Shown one piece after another: positions 1 to 7,046 of a stretch of 18,900 bases of DNA. Source of the stretch: Candidatus Sericytochromatia bacterium (GTDB taxonomy: Bacteria; Cyanobacteriota; Sericytochromatia; JACMPN01). The notes beneath the pieces are model-generated. The model ran no database searches, was not told the DNA's origin, and saw only the letters and a program-made list of their open reading frames with translations. Made by a program: the position numbers and the translations under genes. Each line of letters begins with the position of its first letter. The first letter of the stretch is position 1. The stretch spans positions 1-18,900 of the forward strand of contig JACMPN010000462.1 in assembly GCA_014377495.1 (NCBI GenBank). Direction: 5' to 3'.

Positions 1-82
1 CGTCAGATCCGGAAGGAAGCAGCGGTAAGCGGTCACCTGTGCGTGCCGTGGAAACGCCTGATCCGGGCCTGCCTCCAGGGCC
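1..82 (+). ncRNA. ffs: Signal recognition particle RNA (4.5S-like), 3' part
   Basis: The window opens inside the SRP RNA. Bases 2-22 carry the near-universal core (GTCAGATCCGGAAGGAAGC), which holds the asymmetric loop and GGAA tetraloop region bound by the Ffh M domain. The following GCAGCGGTAAG and CTGTG stretches fit the 3' strand of the apical hairpin. The RNA pairs with Ffh to deliver nascent membrane and secreted proteins to the translocon. The 5' half lies outside the window, so the base-paired end cannot be placed exactly; 82 is an estimate from where the SRP-like sequence fades. No protein should be called across it. Confidence 0.9.
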
Positions 83-98
83 GGCCGGTCTGGCCAGG

Positions 99-129
99 TT
101 GCGCCAGCGCACACGGTTTATCTTTTTTT
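99..129 (+). terminator. Possible terminator of SRP RNA
   Basis: A short GCGC-CA-GCGC inverted repeat (101-110) is followed, 12 nt later, by a run of seven T (123-129) just before the next gene's ribosome binding site. The T run is conspicuous in such GC-rich DNA. The stem is short, its loop is too small, and the gap to the T run is long, so this is a weak call. Confidence 0.3.
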
Positions 130-156
130 CGCACGGGTGGCGGGAGGCGGCAGGGC

Positions 157-495
157 ATGGCTGCGGACAGCTGGGAACCGAACACGGTGCCCAAGATCGT
201 GGGTAACTTCAACATCCCCAAGGCGGTGATTGAGTCCAAGGTCGACACGTTGACCTTTTTGGAACTGCTCCTGCGCAAGGGACTGGCTACGGACGAGGAG
301 ATCGACGAGATCCGCTCCGCCGTCGTGGCCCACCTGAACGTCATGTATCCCGAGTTGCGGCTGTCGTATGCGACGCCGTTGCCGTTGGCCGAGCAGGCCC
401 CGCTGGATCCGGCCCTGACGAATCCCGACGCCCCGACCAAGCCTGTCAAGGCGGCTCCCCTGTTTATCGACGCCGCGCCGCCGAAGTTCCTCTGA
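157..495 (+). CDS. Small conserved-looking protein of unknown function (112 aa)
   Basis: I do not recognise this family. The ATG at 157 is chosen over an in-frame ATG at 43 because 43 lies inside the SRP RNA, while 157 follows a purine-rich GGGAGGCGGCAGGG stretch. Residues about 25-65 read as a compact helical segment with LTFLELLLRKGLATDEEIDEI, then a helix ending in MYPEL. The pattern resembles the short helical 'lid' segments found in subunit or adaptor proteins. The rest is a Pro/Ala-rich tail (PLPLAEQAPLDPAL onward). There is no signal peptide or membrane segment. It lies 62 nt upstream of the DnaJ-like gene on the same strand with no visible terminator between them, so the two may be cotranscribed. 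Codon use matches its neighbours. Confidence 0.7.
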   Translation: MAADSWEPNTVPKIVGNFNIPKAVIESKVDTLTFLELLLRKGLATDEEIDEIRSAVVAHLNVMYPELRLSYATPLPLAEQAPLDPALTNPDAPTKPVKAAPLFIDAAPPKFL

Positions 496-557
496 TCGTC
501 CGCATGGCCGGTCCGAACGTCCCGCTCCTGCCCTGCCGGCGCGGGTGATCCGGCGTC

Positions 558-1595
558 ATGGCTGCCAAATACCAGGACTATTACCGCATCCTCGGCATCG
601 AGCGCGGGGCGGACGAGACCGAGGTCAAGCGCGCCTTCCGGCGACTGGCCCGGGAGTATCATCCCGACGCCAACAAAGGCAACAAGCTCCTCGAAGCGAA
701 GTTCAAGGACCTCAACGAGGCCTACGAGGTGCTCTCCGATCCGGAGAAGCGGGCCCGGTATGATTCCCTGCAGCACGACACCTTCCGCAACTTCACCAAC
801 GTGCGCGAGTCGATGCGCGCCAACGCCGAAGGGGCGGCGGCCGCCGCCCGGGCCCAGGCAGCGCATGAGGAAAAGGCGGCGGATGCCACCGGCTCCGGCT
901 TCAGCGAGTTCTTCGACTCGCTTTTCGGCAGCAAGCGGGCGGCATTCAACCGCCAGAAAAAGACCCAGCAGCGCGGTGACGACCGGCAGGTCCCGGTGGA
1001 AATCCAGTTGGGCGAGGCCTTTACCGGGACCCGCAAGACGATCAGTGCCGAGCGGGAAGAGACCTGCGTCGCCTGCGGCGGCTTCGGCCAGCAGGCCAAC
1101 GCCCCGTGCAAGGTCTGCCGCGGCCAGGGCACCGTGTCGCACCGCCGGCAGCTGGAAGTCAAAATCCCCGCCGGGGTCCGCACGGGCTCCCGGGTCCGCA
1201 TCGCCGGCGAGGGCAATCCGGGACGCCACGGCGGCGACGTCGGGGACCTTTACCTAAACGTCACCGTCAAAGGCCACGCCTATTTCGAGCCCCAGGAAAA
1301 CGGCGACATCCTCCTGGAGCTGCCCCTGACGCCGCCGGAGGCCGCCCTCGGGATCGACGTGCAGGTCCCTACCCTGTCGGGCCGGGTGATGATGAAGATC
1401 CCCGCCGGCACCCAGAGCAACCAGCTCTTCCGGCTGCGCGGCCGGGGCCTGCCCCGGATCAAGGAAAAGGGCAATGCCGATCAGTTGGTCAAGGTGCGGA
1501 TCACCGTCCCGCAGACGTTGACCCTGGAAGAGCGGGACCTGTATCTGCAACTGGGCCGGATGCAGCGGGACAATCCCCGCCGCTCGCTGATCTGA
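558..1595 (+). CDS. DnaJ/CbpA-type J-domain co-chaperone with a single zinc site (345 aa)
   Basis: A J-domain protein that stimulates the ATPase of DnaK (Hsp70) and delivers unfolded clients to it in the cytoplasm. The J domain spans residues about 7-70 and has the essential HPD at 35-37. An Ala/Glu/Gly-rich linker with FSEFFDSLFG (115-124) follows, as in the G/F region of CbpA. Residues 145-345 form the two beta-barrel client-binding domains. DnaJ normally has four CxxCxGxG motifs binding two zincs. Here only two are present, CVACGGFG (C170, C173) and CKVCRGQG (C184, C187), enough for one zinc. CbpA has none, so this is intermediate between the two classes. Length is near CbpA/DnaJ. The ATG at 558 gives the usual start just before the J domain, although its ribosome site is weak. 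dnaK and grpE are not in the window, so this is probably an auxiliary J protein. Confidence 0.93.
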   Translation: MAAKYQDYYRILGIERGADETEVKRAFRRLAREYHPDANKGNKLLEAKFKDLNEAYEVLSDPEKRARYDSLQHDTFRNFTNVRESMRANAEGAAAAARAQAAHEEKAADATGSGFSEFFDSLFGSKRAAFNRQKKTQQRGDDRQVPVEIQLGEAFTGTRKTISAEREETCVACGGFGQQANAPCKVCRGQGTVSHRRQLEVKIPAGVRTGSRVRIAGEGNPGRHGGDVGDLYLNVTVKGHAYFEPQENGDILLELPLTPPEAALGIDVQVPTLSGRVMMKIPAGTQSNQLFRLRGRGLPRIKEKGNADQLVKVRITVPQTLTLEERDLYLQLGRMQRDNPRRSLI

Positions 1596-1641
1596 GCGGA
1601 CCTCACGAAACAACCTGCGTAAAAGGGCCACCTGAAGGCGG

Positions 1642-1657
1642 TTGTGCCATTGCACAA
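1642..1657. promoter_or_regulatory. Inverted repeat TTGTGC-CATT-GCACAA upstream of flagellin
   Basis: A perfect 6-bp inverted repeat with a 4-nt centre sits 47 nt after the J-protein stop and about 167 nt before the flagellin start. Its right half overlaps TTGCAC, which resembles a -35 box, but no good -10 follows at 17 nt. A separate TAAGGTTT (1669-1676) resembles a sigma-28 -35 element but lacks the matching GCCGATAA. It could be a regulator site or a short RNA hairpin. The 228-nt gap between the two genes otherwise shows nothing firm. Confidence 0.35.
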
Positions 1658-1823
1658 TCGGATTGAAATAAGGTTTGATCATACTCAAGAGCGTGCCCGG
1701 GCTCGCCACGATGGCGCGTCATTGGTCCAGGGTGACAGGACGTTTACCACTGACGGACCCTGCCGGGGGCATGGATGACGGATGCGGCCATTTGGTTGCC
1801 TCACAGCAACAAGGAGCGTTGCG

Positions 1824-3074
1824 ATGGCACTGCGCATCAACACCAATGTGGCGGGCATGCAGGCCCAGCGCAATTTGGGCATCACCACGCTGGGCCTGAA
1901 CCGGTCTCTGGCCCGCCTCAGCTCCGGCATGCGGATCAACCGCGCGGCGGACGACGCCGCCGGCCTGGCCATCTCCGAGACCATGAAGGCCCAGATCGGT
2001 GGCCTGCAGGCAGCCAACGGCAACGCCCAGGACGCGATCAACCTGATCCAGACGGCGGAAGGCGGCTTGAGCGCCACCACCGACATGCTGCACCGGATGC
2101 GCGAACTGGCCGTACAGGCCTCCAATGACACCTACACGTTGGGCGATCGGGCCAAGATCCAGGAAGAGATCGAGCAACTCAAGGTGGAGCTGACCCGCAG
2201 TGCCCAGACGACCCAGTACAACGGCCGCAACCTCCTGGACGGGTCGATCGGACGGGCGACCGCAGCGCAGGCCGCCACGAGCCGGGTGACCAACGACTCG
2301 CCGATCGGCACGCCCGGTGCCACTCAGAGCCTGATCAACGCCTTGGGCACCCCGTACTGGGGCAACGGGGCGCCGGGACCGGTGACGACCAATCTGGCCA
2401 TTGATCTGCGCATCGAGGACGGCCTCAATCCCGGCGAGATCGCCATCCACGTCCTCGCAGCGGACGGCACGGACTTTTACATCGACGACTTCAACGGCCC
2501 GGGTGGCGGGGGCCCTTTCCAGGGTGTCGCCATCGGCCTGAACATGAACAACAACGTCGCCTTGCAGCTGACTTTCGGCAACGGGGTGTTGAGCAGCCTC
2601 GACATCGGCAAGACGATCAGCCTGGAAGTCACCGCCGGCAGGGTCGGCACCGCCAGCGACAAAGCGCTGAGCTTCCAGATCGGGGCCAATGAGGGACAGA
2701 CCGTCGCATTCGGCCTCGACGACATGACCGCCGACGGCCTCAGCCTGGAGACGGCAACGGTCGTCGGCTCGACGGATATGCTGGCCCGACTGAACGCCTC
2801 CAGCCTGATCGGTGCCGCCGATGAAGCACTGCGGCGGGTCAACACCAGCCGGGCCCGCCTCGGGGCCATGCAGAACCGCCTCGAACACACGATCAACAAC
2901 CTGAACGTCGCCAACGAAAACCTGGCCGCCTCCAACTCCCGCATCCGGGACACGGACGTGGCGCACGAGTCGGCTCAGCTGACCCGCTTGCAGATCCTCT
3001 CCCAGGTCGGCACGGCCATGCTCGCCCAAGCGAACGCCGGCAGCCAGAACGTGCTCAGTCTGTTGCGCAGCTAA
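1824..3074 (+). CDS. fliC: Flagellin, filament subunit (416 aa)
   Basis: Structural subunit of the flagellar filament, exported through the flagellar type III apparatus and polymerised under the cap. The conserved N-terminal D0/D1 segment (residues 1-145) starts MALRINTNVAGMQAQRNL and includes LSSGMRINRAADDAAGLAI and MRELAVQASN, the region matching the TLR5-recognised motif of other flagellins. The C-terminal D1/D0 segment (about 320-416) has NRLEHTINNL and ends in the usual amphipathic helix with QANAGSQNVLSLL. The variable middle (about 150-310) is a modest D2 domain. The ATG at 1824 follows AAGGAG (1811-1816) at 7 nt, so the in-frame ATG at 1782 is rejected. It stands alone here, without fliD, fliS or a hook gene, and is closed by a strong terminator. 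The symbol fliC is used generically; hag or flaA would be equivalent. Confidence 0.97.
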   Translation: MALRINTNVAGMQAQRNLGITTLGLNRSLARLSSGMRINRAADDAAGLAISETMKAQIGGLQAANGNAQDAINLIQTAEGGLSATTDMLHRMRELAVQASNDTYTLGDRAKIQEEIEQLKVELTRSAQTTQYNGRNLLDGSIGRATAAQAATSRVTNDSPIGTPGATQSLINALGTPYWGNGAPGPVTTNLAIDLRIEDGLNPGEIAIHVLAADGTDFYIDDFNGPGGGGPFQGVAIGLNMNNNVALQLTFGNGVLSSLDIGKTISLEVTAGRVGTASDKALSFQIGANEGQTVAFGLDDMTADGLSLETATVVGSTDMLARLNASSLIGAADEALRRVNTSRARLGAMQNRLEHTINNLNVANENLAASNSRIRDTDVAHESAQLTRLQILSQVGTAMLAQANAGSQNVLSLLRS

Positions 3075-3087
3075 ACCGGACTCCATG

Positions 3088-3128
3088 AATCAGAGCGCCC
3101 CAGCCGTGATGGCCGGGGCGCTCTGATT
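3088..3128. terminator. Strong bidirectional hairpin terminator
   Basis: A perfect 14-bp stem (AATCAGAGCGCCCC at 3088-3101 with its complement at 3115-3128) encloses a 13-nt loop that can add three more pairs. The flanking AAT/ATT bases give the arms an A/T edge on both strands. It lies between the convergent flagellin and SDR genes, so it most likely ends both transcripts. There is no long U tract. Confidence 0.85.
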
Positions 3129-3133
3129 CCGGA

Positions 3134-4816
3134 TCAGTTCCGGCTGAGCCCGACGTCCGAGTTGGCGATGATGGTCACCGGGATGACGACCGGCGCCGTG
3201 GACGGGCTGGCGGCCTTGGCACCCGTCTGCACGCTGAACGAGCCCAGGAAGGCTTTCAGGTCATTTTCCAGGTCAAAGTAGGTGATCGCCCGGCCGACGA
3301 GTTGGCCTTGCGGATCGGCCAGACGACCGGGCAGGTAGCTGATCGTCGGCAGGAACCGGAGCAGGGAGATCTGCTTTTTACCCTCAAAGCGGTACGGCTG
3401 ACCGTCATCGCCGGTAAACCGGACATCGTAGACCAGTTCCGGGCGCCAGCCGGCCTTGATGGTCAAAGTCCCGGTGCAGGGCTGTCGGGCGGCGAGACCG
3501 TCGGCATCGACGAGGCCTTCCAGGGTGAGGGCACCCGTGCGCAGGAAATCACGCGCACTGGCCGAGCGCACCGTCACCGAGAACCGGAAGGGGTGCACCC
3601 CGCCGGAACCCTTGACGGTGCCGGCGAGCGATTTAGCGGGCGGTTGGGACGTTTGGGACCACCAGGTCCCGGCCATGGTCTCGGCGAAGGTGAATCCCAC
3701 GGAGCCGCCCCATTCCCGCGAAGCTTCGGACCGGTAGACGGGTACCCAGCGGTTCGCCTGGAACCAGCGCAGGACGCTCGGGTACCCTTCCCGCAGGCTG
3801 CGGAACTTGAGGGTGAATCCGAGGCGCTTCAGCTTGCTGTTGTCGAAGACGACCTGTTGGGTGGCATAGTCGAGGAGTTCCTTGTCAAAGCCGGCGCTGA
3901 TCGCCGGTTGCAGGCCCTCACGCCCGACGATGTGGCGCCACAGACCTTCGGTGGCCTTGGAGATCACCGACAGGGCAAAGCTGCTGCGGGCCAGCAGGGG
4001 CACAACGGCGTTCACCAGTGCGGTCGGATACGGCAGGGCAGGCCCTTGCGGCAGGCCATAGGCCTCGGTGACCACGTCCAGCAATTCACCGACGCTCGTC
4101 GGGGTGTCGTCGGCGACGTTGAACGCTTCCCAGGCCGCCTGTTTCGGTTCCAGCAAAAACACGGCTGCCCGGGCGGCATCCTCGGCGTGGATCCAGTTGA
4201 CGGAGGCCCCGCCGCGCAACCTGGGCAGGCGGGGGAACAACAAGGCCAGCATCGGCGGCAATGCTGCGGCCTTGGCGCCGAGAAAGCGGGCCCGTGGCCC
4301 ATAGATCATCGAGGGTCGGACGACGACCACTTCCGGCCCGCTGCGGGGTTGTCCCCAGAGGTACTGCTCGGCGGCGACTTTGGAGCGTTCGTAGGCTGAG
4401 GCGGGGGCGAAAGGGGTCGACTCGGTGGAGGGGGTCCGGCCATGGCGGTAGATGGAGCCGGAGCTGAAAAAGACGAAGCGGCGGCAACCCGTTTCCCTGG
4501 CCGCTTCATACAGGTAACGCACGGCATCGACATTGATGGCCGACAGTTGCTCCCAGCTCAGGCGCAGGTCGATGGCGCCGGCCAGGTGGATGATGGAATT
4601 GACGCCTTCGACCGCTTCACGGCAGAACGCCGGGTCCGTCAGGTCGCCGAGGCGGATGACCACCGGCGCATTGGCGGGCAGCTCCCAATCGAACTTGGCA
4701 CCGGGGCGGTCGACCGCCACGACATGGTAGCCCTTGGCGACCAATTCGGGCACCGTAAACCCACCCACCGTACCGGAAGCCCCGGTCACCAACACTGTTT
4801 GCCGTTCCACGCTCAT
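3134..4816 (-). CDS. Extended-SDR NAD(P)-dependent epimerase/reductase fused to a C-terminal accessory domain (560 aa)
   Basis: Residues 1-350 are an extended short-chain dehydrogenase/reductase. They carry the nucleotide-binding TGASGTVGG (11-19), an acidic D36 after the second strand that favours NAD, SSGSIY around S118/S119, and the catalytic YERSK (Y142, K146). The RPSMIYGPR and NWIHAEDAARA segments are typical of sugar epimerases and 3-beta-HSD-like enzymes, and the substrate is unknown. Residues about 370-535 form a second domain starting FTFAETMAGTWW. From memory it resembles the accessory domain at the end of long cholesterol-oxidase-like GMC oxidoreductases (pattern FTE-M-G, then Y-R-x-x-G-K-K). 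That would suggest a lipid or sterol-like substrate, as inference. The ATG at 4816 follows GAGGAG at 5 nt and lies downstream of a clear promoter. The in-frame ATG at 4909 lies upstream of that promoter and is rejected. It is monocistronic. Confidence 0.88.
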   Translation of the reverse strand: MSVERQTVLVTGASGTVGGFTVPELVAKGYHVVAVDRPGAKFDWELPANAPVVIRLGDLTDPAFCREAVEGVNSIIHLAGAIDLRLSWEQLSAINVDAVRYLYEAARETGCRRFVFFSSGSIYRHGRTPSTESTPFAPASAYERSKVAAEQYLWGQPRSGPEVVVVRPSMIYGPRARFLGAKAAALPPMLALLFPRLPRLRGGASVNWIHAEDAARAAVFLLEPKQAAWEAFNVADDTPTSVGELLDVVTEAYGLPQGPALPYPTALVNAVVPLLARSSFALSVISKATEGLWRHIVGREGLQPAISAGFDKELLDYATQQVVFDNSKLKRLGFTLKFRSLREGYPSVLRWFQANRWVPVYRSEASREWGGSVGFTFAETMAGTWWSQTSQPPAKSLAGTVKGSGGVHPFRFSVTVRSASARDFLRTGALTLEGLVDADGLAARQPCTGTLTIKAGWRPELVYDVRFTGDDGQPYRFEGKKQISLLRFLPTISYLPGRLADPQGQLVGRAITYFDLENDLKAFLGSFSVQTGAKAASPSTAPVVIPVTIIANSDVGLSRN

Positions 4817-4867
4817 GGTCACTCCTCGTTGAGTTCCCGCATCACTTACGATGCGCTTGCTGGGTCG

Positions 4868-4896
4868 ACTATCCCAAGCTTGATGCAGTGTGTCAA
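4868..4896 (-). promoter_or_regulatory. Sigma-70-type promoter of the SDR gene
   Basis: Read on the minus strand, TTGACA (4896-4891) is a perfect -35 hexamer. It is followed at exactly 17 nt by GATAGT (4873-4868), a 4/6 match to TATAAT. Transcription would start near 4861, leaving a leader of about 45 nt ending in GAGGAG. This supports the start codon at 4816. Confidence 0.75.
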
Positions 4897-4916
4897 GAGG
4901 GATGCCCAACCGGCGT

Positions 4917-5124
4917 CGCTAGGGCTTTTTCACCCCCCACGAAGCACGAATTACGTTCGCAAAACCCGGCAAAGGGCAGCTGGCGCACGGGCAGCCCATG
5001 GCAGGACGTCCGGCGTGATAAGGAATGAGCTCGGCGCGCAGCGTGAACCGAGGCGGTCGCCCCGTCACGCTTGGCCGCCAAGCCGCACGCACATCGCGCC
5101 CTGCCTGGCATAGCCGTGATGCAG
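4917..5124. other. Intergenic stretch without a supported gene
   Basis: Between the SDR promoter and the long inverted repeat I see no gene. Several open frames cross it on both strands, but they are Arg/Pro/Ser-rich, lack ribosome sites and overlap one another, as expected by chance in GC-rich DNA. No RNA gene or clear repeat is visible. Confidence 0.5.
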
Positions 5125-5252
5125 CCTGTAGGGATTGTGGGATGGTCAGGGTGGGGCGCCTTCGGGTCGGGTTCGGTGATCGCGTCCGACTGGACGCTGA
5201 ACCGGTTCCGGCCCGAAAGCGACCGCCCTGGCCACCCCACAACCCCTACAGG
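5125..5252. repeat. 128-nt near-perfect inverted repeat (MITE-like or long hairpin)
   Basis: Outer arms 5125-5154 and 5223-5252 are 30 nt each and match at 26 positions, beginning CCTGTAGGG and ending CCCTACAGG. Symmetry continues inward. The next 15 bases match at about 12 positions, and the centre is a perfect 6-bp stem GCGTCC-GACT-GGACGC (5182-5197). The centre of the outer arms and of the inner stem agree to within 1 nt, so the whole block is one palindrome. Two of the outer mismatches become G-U pairs on the plus strand and the other two on the minus strand. The right arm supplies the last two codons (CTG TAG) of the minus-strand nuclease gene. No target-site duplication is evident. The TGTAGGGG-type ends recall terminal repeats of small non-autonomous elements in cyanobacteria and relatives (memory). 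It could equally be a 3'-UTR structure or terminator of the nuclease gene. Confidence 0.85.
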
Positions 5253-6049
5253 ACGGGGTGGGTGTGGGCGCGGTAAGCCCGGCAGCGGCTCGTATAGGGA
5301 CACCAGCGGCAGTGGTCGCCGAGCTGGGCGGGAAAGCGCTCGGTCTCATGGGCGGCCACCATGGCCTGGGCGGCAGCATAGGCCCGTTCCAGCCATCCCT
5401 CGCCCATCGCCTCGGGGGGGAAGGAGAGCCGCTCGTTCGTGCGCAGGTAATGGATGGACAGGCGGCGGACGGGATAAGGCAGATGCACCTTGGCCATGTA
5501 GGCGTAGAGCGAAAGCTGTTGCATCAGCTCGTCGTTCACCTCGGAGACGTCGGTGGCGATGTAGCGGGTGGACTTGTAGTCGATGACGTTCAGGGTGGCA
5601 TCGGGCATCAGGTCGACCCGGTCGACGATCCCGAAAAAGCGGACGTCTTCGTAGGGGGCTTCCAGCCGCTTTTCGATGAGCAGCGGCGTGCCCTCCTCGA
5701 TCTGGTACTGGCCGTGGAACTGGCTGACGATCGTTTCGCCGAGGGCTTTGTAAGCAGCTTCCTCTGTGGGCGAGGCGAAGCCGTGACCACTCCAACTGGC
5801 CTGCAGGCGTGCCTTGACCTGTTCGGCCGTCTCAGTCTGGGGGCCGCCCTGCTCGTAGAGGGTCTGCAGGGTGCGGTGCAGGTTGCTGCCGAAGGTCATG
5901 GCGGCCGTCGGGGCCCGCGGGATGCGCTGCACGTATTGGAAGGCATACTGCTGGGGGCAACGTTGGAACGTGGCCAGCTTTGTCGGGGAGACACGCACGT
6001 CGCTCACGCCTCGCTGTCGGCCGGTGAGCCGCGCTCCCGGTTGAGTCAT
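5246..6049 (-). CDS. PD-(D/E)XK nuclease of the Cas4/RecB-C family, with Fe-S cysteines (267 aa)
   Basis: A stand-alone exonuclease-type domain. The PD-(D/E)XK core shows H58 in GSNLHRTL (motif I), E126 in IEKRLE, D143/D146 in GIVDRVDL, the catalytic DYK (157-159) and the QLSLYAY helix (Q178). Four cysteines, C31 in FQRCPQQY and C247, C250, C256 in CRWCPYTSRC, are placed like the 4Fe-4S ligands of Cas4 and AddB. These enzymes degrade DNA ends in repair or make CRISPR prespacers. No cas or helicase gene is nearby, so a repair role is more likely. The start is uncertain. ATG 6049 has no strong ribosome site, and GTG at 6007 or 5998 would remove 14 or 17 residues without harming the domain. It is divergent from the small membrane gene (81 nt apart). 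Its stop lies inside the long inverted repeat. Confidence 0.9.
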   Translation of the reverse strand: MTQPGARLTGRQRGVSDVRVSPTKLATFQRCPQQYAFQYVQRIPRAPTAAMTFGSNLHRTLQTLYEQGGPQTETAEQVKARLQASWSGHGFASPTEEAAYKALGETIVSQFHGQYQIEEGTPLLIEKRLEAPYEDVRFFGIVDRVDLMPDATLNVIDYKSTRYIATDVSEVNDELMQQLSLYAYMAKVHLPYPVRRLSIHYLRTNERLSFPPEAMGEGWLERAYAAAQAMVAAHETERFPAQLGDHCRWCPYTSRCRAYRAHTHPVL

Positions 6050-6130
6050 CCGTGCCCAGTGTACTGCCCGATCCGGTCCGGGCGCACCGGGCCGGCCCGC
6101 CGGGGCGTCACCCGTGGCAGAATTCAGGGG

Positions 6131-6412
6131 ATGGACCTGACCGCTGCCCAATTGGCCCTGACCATGACGATCAGCTTTGCTGTCGGCTGGGTGATGATGC
6201 GTATCGCCCAGGTGCGCCAGACGACCGGCACCGCGCCATACGACCGGGCGGGTTTCCCGGCACCGGGGCACTGGGGACTGGTCGGCTGGCTGGCCACACC
6301 AATCGTGCTGGCCGTGTTCCTCTGGCGGTTCGGCTGGGGACGCTGGATCATCCCGGCCCAGATAGCCTGGTGGGGACTGCTCATGGCCCTAGGCGCATGG
6401 GGCGCGACCTGA
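6131..6412 (+). CDS. Small integral membrane protein, unknown function (93 aa)
   Basis: I do not recognise a family. Three hydrophobic segments are visible: about residues 7-27 (LTMTISFAVGWVMMRIA), 48-66 (WGLVGWLATPIVLAVFLWR) and 72-91 (WIIPAQIAWWGLLMALGAW). The first and second are separated by a polar loop containing APYDRAGFPAPG. The protein is rich in Trp and Gly. The ATG at 6131 directly abuts CAGGGG, which is too close for a good ribosome site. An in-frame ATG at 6164 (residue 12) is possible but would cut the first segment. The gene is followed 59 nt later by clpS on the same strand and is divergent from the nuclease. It is probably real because it ends cleanly and its hydrophobic pattern is coherent, but its role is unknown. 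Confidence 0.62.
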   Translation: MDLTAAQLALTMTISFAVGWVMMRIAQVRQTTGTAPYDRAGFPAPGHWGLVGWLATPIVLAVFLWRFGWGRWIIPAQIAWWGLLMALGAWGAT

Positions 6413-6471
6413 GCCGAGCGATTGCCGGATCGGATCCCGGTGGCGTGCGGGATAATGGGCTTTATGTTGAA

Positions 6472-6795
6472 ATGCGGACCCGCCGTCTGACGGGTCCCGT
6501 GCCGGATGAACGGGGTGGCTGCGTGGCGACGGACGTACTCAAGGATCCGACCCGGACCGGGCTGGGCGGGATGTACAACGTGATGCTCTGGAATGACGAC
6601 CACAACGACATGGCCGAAGTGGTCATGGCCCTGATGACGGTCTGCCATCTCGGTGCCCAGGCGGCGGCCTCGGTGATGCTCCAAGCCCACAAGGCCGGCA
6701 AAGCGGTCGCCAAAACCTCGCCTCTGGAACACGCCGAGATGTACCGCGACGGCCTGGAGTCCAAAGGGCTGACGGCAACGATCGAGCCTGTCTGA
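6472..6795 (+). CDS. clpS: ATP-dependent Clp protease adaptor ClpS (107 aa)
   Basis: ClpS binds the N domain of ClpA or ClpC and hands over substrates bearing destabilising N-terminal residues (N-end rule) to ClpP. The core from residue 34 (MYNVMLWNDDHNDM) to 106 aligns along its length with E. coli ClpS. The pocket residues N41-D42-D43, M47, M69 and H73 (in VMLQAHKAGKA) are all kept. The position equivalent to E. coli T38 is N45. Residues 1-33 are a variable tail. The start is ambiguous: ATG 6472 gives the usual family length but a poor ribosome site, while GTG 6523 follows GGGGTGG closely and would give about 90 residues. No clpA is present here. A GATAAT (6451-6456) lies 15 nt upstream of the ATG but has no -35 partner. 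Confidence 0.92.
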   Translation: MRTRRLTGPVPDERGGCVATDVLKDPTRTGLGGMYNVMLWNDDHNDMAEVVMALMTVCHLGAQAAASVMLQAHKAGKAVAKTSPLEHAEMYRDGLESKGLTATIEPV

Positions 6796-7046
6796 CCACG
6801 CCCCCACCCGGCGGCCGGTAATACGCGGCACCGAGGTTAAAAGGCGGTTATAAACCGGGCCCTGTAACAACTCTGGGACAACTGCTAATATCAAATGGTT
6901 GCATTGTGTAACAGGTTGGTAGTTCCGCAGCAATAGTTGTGTGCGCGATCGGTGTTTCCCGCGGTCCCCGTAGCCAACTGATCGTATCCGGGCGATCACG
7001 TCCCGCACATGGGCCGTGTTGACCGGCGAATGAGACGGAGATGCCG
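6796..7046 (+). promoter_or_regulatory. Long leader of the C25 protease gene, with palindrome CGGTTATAAACCG
   Basis: This 251-nt region separates clpS from the giant exported protease. Bases 6845-6857 form a 13-nt perfect inverted repeat (CGGTT-ATA-AACCG) whose centre contains a -10-like TATAAA. No good -35 box lies 17 nt upstream. Bases 6858-6940 are clearly less GC-rich than the surroundings and contain TAATAT (6886-6891), another possible -10. ACAACT repeats (ACAACTCTGGGACAACTG) lie beside it. I cannot assign a riboswitch class. A promoter and regulator site is the plain reading. Confidence 0.4.

Noticed and set aside
4893..5303. Open frames of 83-136 codons on both strands between the SDR and nuclease genes
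   Set aside because: They cross a promoter and the long inverted repeat, overlap each other, lack ribosome sites and have Arg/Pro/Ser-rich products.
5246..6049. A Cas4 gene marking a CRISPR locus
   Set aside because: No cas1/cas2 and no spaced direct repeats exist in the window, so a repair-type nuclease is the safer reading.
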